Source: Pseudomonadota bacterium (GTDB taxonomy: Bacteria; Pseudomonadota; Gammaproteobacteria; Steroidobacterales; Steroidobacteraceae). From it: a DNA stretch of 19,843 bases. The DNA lies in contig JAJZLX010000211.1 in NCBI GenBank assembly GCA_021850555.1, positions 1 through 19,843 on the forward strand, read 5' to 3'. Position numbers and translations under genes: made by a program. The notes under the pieces are model-generated. The model worked only from the letters and a program-made list of their open reading frames with translations, did not search any database and was not told where the DNA came from. Below are positions 16,460 to 19,843 of the stretch, piece by piece; the stretch's first letter is position 1, and the number at the start of each line of letters is the position of its first letter.

Positions 16460-17455
16460 GTGGCGGATGAGGTCGTCTCGCGGACCGCCGCGTTGATGCG
16501 TACCGCCATTGTCTGGGACAACCACGGCTGCATGCCGTTGCAAGCAGATGAAAGCTTCCTGCGCCAGCTTGAGCGGTACCGTGAGGCCGGTGTAACGGTA
16601 GCTTCGATAAATGTCGGATTCGGGGAGATGTCCTGGACGGATCATCTGCGCGTACTCGCCTTTATGCGGCAGTGGGTGGCCAAGCGAACCGAGGCGTATC
16701 GGCTCCTTGGCAACGTCGATGAGGTGGAGCTCTGCAAGAGGGAGGGGAAGCTCGGCATTGTGTTCGACGTTGAAGGCATGTTCCCCGTCCAGGACAACCT
16801 GAGTCTCGTGCAGACATTCTATGAGCTCGGTGTGCGCTGGATGTTGATCGCTTACAACCGCAATAATGCGGCGGGCGGCGGATGCCTCGACAACGATACC
16901 GGACTCACGCCAACAGGTCGAGCCATCATCGACGAGATGGAGCGCGTGGGCATCGTGCTGTGTTTGAGCCATACTGGCGCCAAGACCGCAAGTGAGGCAC
17001 TCGAGTACTCGCGCAATCCGGTCATTTTTTCTCACTCGAATCCCTATGGCGATGCTCCGCGGCAACGCAATATCTCCGATGAGCTGATCCGGGCCTGCGC
17101 GCGAAAAGGCGGCGTGGTCGGGTTGAGTGGCATCGGCTCATTTCTCGGCGCCAGTACCGCACTGGTGCCGCGGCTCCTGCGGCAGTTGCGGTATGTGATC
17201 GATCTGGTAGGTACCGATCATGTCGGGCTGAGCCTTGATTATGTGTTCGATCCATCCGGGCTCGATGCGCAAATGCGGCAGAGCCCTGCGCTCTTCCCGA
17301 CAGATCTGGACACTGGCGCCGGCTTACCCATGATTGCGCCGGAATCGCTCCCCGAAATTGCGGAAGGCCTGGCACGCGACAACCTTACTGATCAGCAAAT
17401 CCAGGATATCCTCGGACACAATTGGCTGCGTATTGCCCGGCAGGTCTGGAAGTAA
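16460..17455 (+). CDS. M19 family (membrane/renal) dipeptidase
   Basis: The 331-residue protein is a TIM-barrel metallodipeptidase of family M19, whose members cleave dipeptides and often accept a D-residue at the C-terminal position. Expected metal ligands visible are His22 (WDNHG), Glu105 (FDVEG), His171 (LSHTG) and His192 (FSHSN), and the late barrel strand GTDHVGLSLDYVFD is typical. The first metal motif, normally D-x-H-x-D, reads D-N-H-G-C, so Cys24 replaces an aspartate ligand. The start is GTG at 16460. There is no signal peptide or lipid anchor, so it is cytosolic despite the family name. It lies 44 bases after the MFS gene and is probably cotranscribed with it. With the D-amino acid dehydrogenase in the same cluster, a role in splitting L-D dipeptides is a reasonable inference. 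Confidence 0.92.
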   Translation: MADEVVSRTAALMRTAIVWDNHGCMPLQADESFLRQLERYREAGVTVASINVGFGEMSWTDHLRVLAFMRQWVAKRTEAYRLLGNVDEVELCKREGKLGIVFDVEGMFPVQDNLSLVQTFYELGVRWMLIAYNRNNAAGGGCLDNDTGLTPTGRAIIDEMERVGIVLCLSHTGAKTASEALEYSRNPVIFSHSNPYGDAPRQRNISDELIRACARKGGVVGLSGIGSFLGASTALVPRLLRQLRYVIDLVGTDHVGLSLDYVFDPSGLDAQMRQSPALFPTDLDTGAGLPMIAPESLPEIAEGLARDNLTDQQIQDILGHNWLRIARQVWK

Positions 17456-17912
17456 CTGTTTAACCCGAATCATTCAGTGCGCCGTGCAAAGGCACGGCCT
17501 TCCAGTGGGTGCGAATCCAACCCGGCAACTGTCGCTCCAGCCGGTAGTAATCGGAGCAGCCGCACAGGAGCAGTGTAGCTGAAGAGCTCTTCGGTGCAGA
17601 GGGCCACTTGGTGGCTCGACGAGTATGCAGGCCGTAACGCGAGTGAACGTAGAGCAGGCCTCGAAAAGGGTAATGCGGAAGCCGACCCGCCTGAATTTCG
17701 GGGAAGGCTGCTGCCTCTGGGGAAGCGAGCGAAGAGTGCACCCAGAGGTTCCGCCGGGGTAGTGATGACAGCATGCATACAAGAGGAAGACTGGTGCAAC
17801 ACGGGACAGGTCGCCGAGGTGGTCGGAGAACCAACCGGACTCCCGCGAGGGACAGGCCGGGCCGAGGGACCTGCGGAGAGGCCAGTAGGACCTGCGAAGT
17901 CGGGTAACGCCG

Positions 17913-19301
17913 ATGGAGGGAAGTGGCCTCAGTTCAAGACTGACGCAAGAAGTAGCGAGGAACGGGAGATTGGGTAACCTAGCAACTCCGCTGAGTGTCC
18001 AGAAGCTACAGGCGGCGTTACATGCCAAAGCGAAGGAGAACCCTGGCTTTCGGTTCTACGCCCTGTACGACAAGCTGTATCGAGCCGACGTATTGCAATA
18101 CGCCTATGCCTTGGCCCGCGCCAATGAAGGTGCCCCGGGTGTGGACGGAATGCGGTTCGAAGACATCGAGGCGTAAGGGCTGGAGCGGTGGCTTGGGGAA
18201 CTGACGCAGGATATCAGGAGCGAGAAGTACGAGCCGGAAGCGATCAGAAGGGTGTACATCCCGAAGCCGAACAGTCACAAGCTCAGGCCACTGGGCATTG
18301 CGACCATCCGGGACCGTGTGGCGATGACGGCGGTGGTGCTGGTCTTGAGCCCAGTGTTCGAGCCCGACCTGCCGACCGAGCAATACGGTTACCGTGAGGG
18401 GCGCAGTGCGCTGGATGCGGTGCGGCAGGCTCATAGCCTGCTGAACACGGGGCATACGCATGTCGTGGACGCGGATTTATCCGAGTACTACGAGACGATT
18501 CCGCACAGTGAACTCCTCAAGTCCGTGGCCCGTCGCGTCGTTGACCGGCGGGTGCTGCATCTGATCAAGATGTGGATCACGGCCCCTGTGGAGGACACTG
18601 ACGAGCGGGGCAGGAGGCGGCGTACGACCCGCAACCGCGACGAGAAACGCGGTCTTCCCCAGGGTTCCCCCCTCTCGCCGCTGCTGTCGAACCTGTCCAT
18701 GCGGCGGTTCGTGCTGGGGTGGAAGCGCCTGGGGTACGAGCGGCAGTTCGGCGGAAGCATCGTCACCTATGCCGACGACCTGGTCATCTGCTGCACGCAC
18801 AGGGCCGATGAGGCGCTGCTAGCCATGCGGCTGATCATGGAGCGGCTACGGTTGACAGTGAACGAGGAGAAGACCCACATCTGTCACTTGCCGGCCGATC
18901 ATTTCGACTTCCTGGGATATGAGTTCGGACGCTTCTACTCCGCCAAGACTGGCAAAGCCTATCTGGGCACGCGCCCGTCGAAGAAGAGCGTGAGGCGGCT
19001 GATCGCATCAATCCACGAGCGGACGGCTCACAGGACCTGTCTGTTCGATGCCGAGACCCTGGTGACCGACCTGAACCGCAGGCTGCGCGGCTGGGCCAAC
19101 TATTTCAAGCTGGGCCCGGTCAGCAAGGCCTACAAGGCGGTGGATCGGTACACCACGACTCGGCTGCGTCGGTGGTTGCGTCATAAGCACAGGGTCCGCA
19201 ATCGCGGTACCGGCTGCTACTCCGATGAGTACCTCTACGGGACCTTGGGACTCGTCCGGCTGCCGGCGCTGACGCGCAACCTTCCGTGGGCGCACGCATG
19301 A
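17913..19301 (+). pseudogene. ltrA: Group II intron reverse transcriptase/maturase, interrupted by one in-frame stop
   Basis: The frame runs from an ATG at 17913 to 19301 and would encode about 462 residues, but TAA at 18174-18176 breaks it after FEDIEA. Translation in the same frame continues directly with GLERWLGELTQDIRSEKYEP, so this is one nonsense change (probably CAA to TAA) and not a frameshift. Downstream all reverse transcriptase blocks are intact: VDADLSEYYETIPH, GLPQGSPLSPLLSNL, and the catalytic YADD at 18768-18779. The maturase domain X (LRGWANYFKLGPVSKAY) is also intact. No HNH endonuclease domain follows. A restart at an internal codon would lack the N-terminal RNA-binding part. 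The start codon is uncertain, since the first 20 residues are not conserved-looking. Confidence 0.88.
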
Positions 19302-19313
19302 TGTCTTGTCCGA

Positions 19314-19347
19314 GAGCCGGATGTCTCGAAATGTGCCCGTCCGGTTC
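19314..19347 (+). ncRNA. Group II intron domain V
   Basis: The 34-nt segment starts GAGCCGGATG and ends CCGTCCGGTTC, with the AGC catalytic triad at positions 2-4 and a GAAA tetraloop at 15-18, exactly the family length. The lower stem pairs well. The upper stem does not: positions 12/21 and 14/19 are C-U mismatches and 11/22 and 13/20 are only G-U. This departs from the nearly fully paired consensus. Confidence 0.8.
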
Positions 19348-19555
19348 GATGAGCGGGATGTGGAAACGGAGCTATGGACCCTCGATTGCGGCACCGGAAC
19401 CGAAAGGCCGGCAACAGTTGAGAGGGCACCTACGGCCACCGCGCCACATCTCGACTCTACCGAACAGAGCGATACTGCGGTCGATCACGCCGGGTAGCGG
19501 ACTTTGGAGAGGCAGAGGCCGTTCTCGATGACAGATGGGTGGCTGATCGGCGTAT

Positions 19556-19581
19556 TTTATGTGCATAAACGTTGTTTTATG
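19556..19581 (+). repeat. AT-rich TTTATG/CATAAA repeat cluster
   Basis: A perfect palindrome TTTATG-TG-CATAAA (19556-19569) is followed six bases later by another TTTATG (19576-19581), so the middle half-site is inverted to both neighbours. This AT-rich block stands out in GC-rich surroundings. It lies between the intron and the transposase remnant and could be an insertion-sequence end, a regulator site, or a recombination site. Nothing else is recognisable in 19461-19662. Confidence 0.45.
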
Positions 19582-19662
19582 CCAACATGATTGTGGTGCC
19601 GGCAAGGTAACTCCTCACCGAAGGTCGATGACGCGGGCAGAGGGAAATTGCCGAGGTGTTGG

Positions 19663-19843
19663 CTAGGCGGGCACCGCACCCACCGAGCGGGCGAGGCGCA
19701 GCCAGTCGGAAAGGTAGGGAAAGGATTGAGGCAGGTGCGACACGATGCGCCGCACGGAACGCTCGACCCAGACGCCGAGCTTCAGGAACCGCCCATGCAG
19801 GGTGCTGACTTGGGCGGTCGCCGACTCGCTCCCGCGGGCGCTC
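19663..19843 (-). CDS. C-terminus of a transposase, probably IS1380 family (partial)
   Basis: Read on the minus strand from the window edge, 59 residues precede a TAG at 19663-19665. The sequence contains TLHGRFLKLGVWVERSVRR and IVSHLPQSFPYLSDWLRLAR. This resembles the C-terminal region of IS1380-type DDE transposases, in which a basic ARxxR segment is followed by a histidine-leucine strand and a final helix. The rest of the gene lies outside the window. The ends of the element cannot be located here. The family call rests on a short recalled pattern and is moderate at best. Confidence 0.5.
   Translation of the reverse strand, partial: SARGSESATAQVSTLHGRFLKLGVWVERSVRRIVSHLPQSFPYLSDWLRLARSVGAVPA

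Larger units (their letters stand above)
17477..19460 (+). mobile_element. Group II intron, probably decayed
   Basis: The element begins with GTGCG, the group II 5' consensus, followed at once by a perfect hairpin GCCGTGC-AAAG-GCACGGC (17481-17498). The structured non-coding domains I-IV run to about 17912. A reverse transcriptase/maturase frame lies in domain IV, a 34-nt domain V is at 19314-19347, and a domain VI-like stem pairs GATGTGG with CCACATC (near 19449). I place the 3' end at about 19460 (CTCTAC), uncertain by several bases. A possible EBS1 (TGAAT, 17692) complements the last five exon bases ATTCA. It inserted 21 bases past the M19 stop, sparing the gene. The encoded protein has an in-frame stop and domain V is damaged, so mobility without help is doubtful. 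Confidence 0.85.

Overview
The window is GC-rich, densely coded DNA that looks like a proteobacterium with a TonB-fed, oligotrophic style of life. The TonB-dependent receptor beside intracellular peptidases, the AraC-type regulator and the codon bias would fit the Steroidobacter/Nevskia group or a sphingomonad, but the sequence alone does not settle the genus.

Layout. Left arm, minus strand: a DUF885 metallopeptidase-like gene (2818-1121) followed by an alpha/beta hydrolase whose nucleophile serine is glycine (1093-152). An AraC-family regulator (3029-4057) is divergent from them across a 210-bp control region. Centre, plus strand, probably one operon (4223-12961): TonB-dependent receptor, S9 (DPP IV/POP-type) serine peptidase, class C beta-lactamase-fold serine hydrolase (MlrB-like fold), M81/MlrC-type metallopeptidase, and a DadA-type FAD D-amino acid dehydrogenase. 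Facing it on the minus strand is a translationally coupled pair (14830-13026): an ornithine cyclodeaminase/mu-crystallin family enzyme and a MOSC-domain protein. Divergent from that pair is a plus-strand pair (15093-17455): an MFS transporter and an M19 (membrane/renal dipeptidase) family enzyme. Right arm, 21 bases past the M19 stop: a group II intron (about 17477-19460) whose reverse transcriptase/maturase has one in-frame stop and whose domain V has lost pairing. After it come an AT-rich patch with TTTATG/CATAAA repeats and, at the window edge, the C-terminus of a likely IS1380-type transposase. The right arm therefore looks like a mobile-element boundary.

How the genes may work together. 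My reading is an uptake-and-catabolism locus for a peptide that contains D- or cyclic amino acids, such as a non-ribosomal peptide. The receptor would bring the peptide across the outer membrane and the MFS protein would move it inward. Five peptidase-family proteins without signal peptides (DUF885, S9, serine hydrolase, M81, M19) would cut it. The DadA-type and OCD-type enzymes would oxidise D-residues and reduce the resulting imino acids. The pairing of a beta-lactamase-fold hydrolase, an MlrC-type enzyme and a transporter recalls the microcystin mlrBCD genes, but no MlrA-type protease is visible here and the substrate is unknown. All three promoter-bearing gaps of the cluster carry a related 15-bp motif (ACmRAAkwCTTyyGG), which suggests one shared regulator, possibly the AraC protein encoded here.
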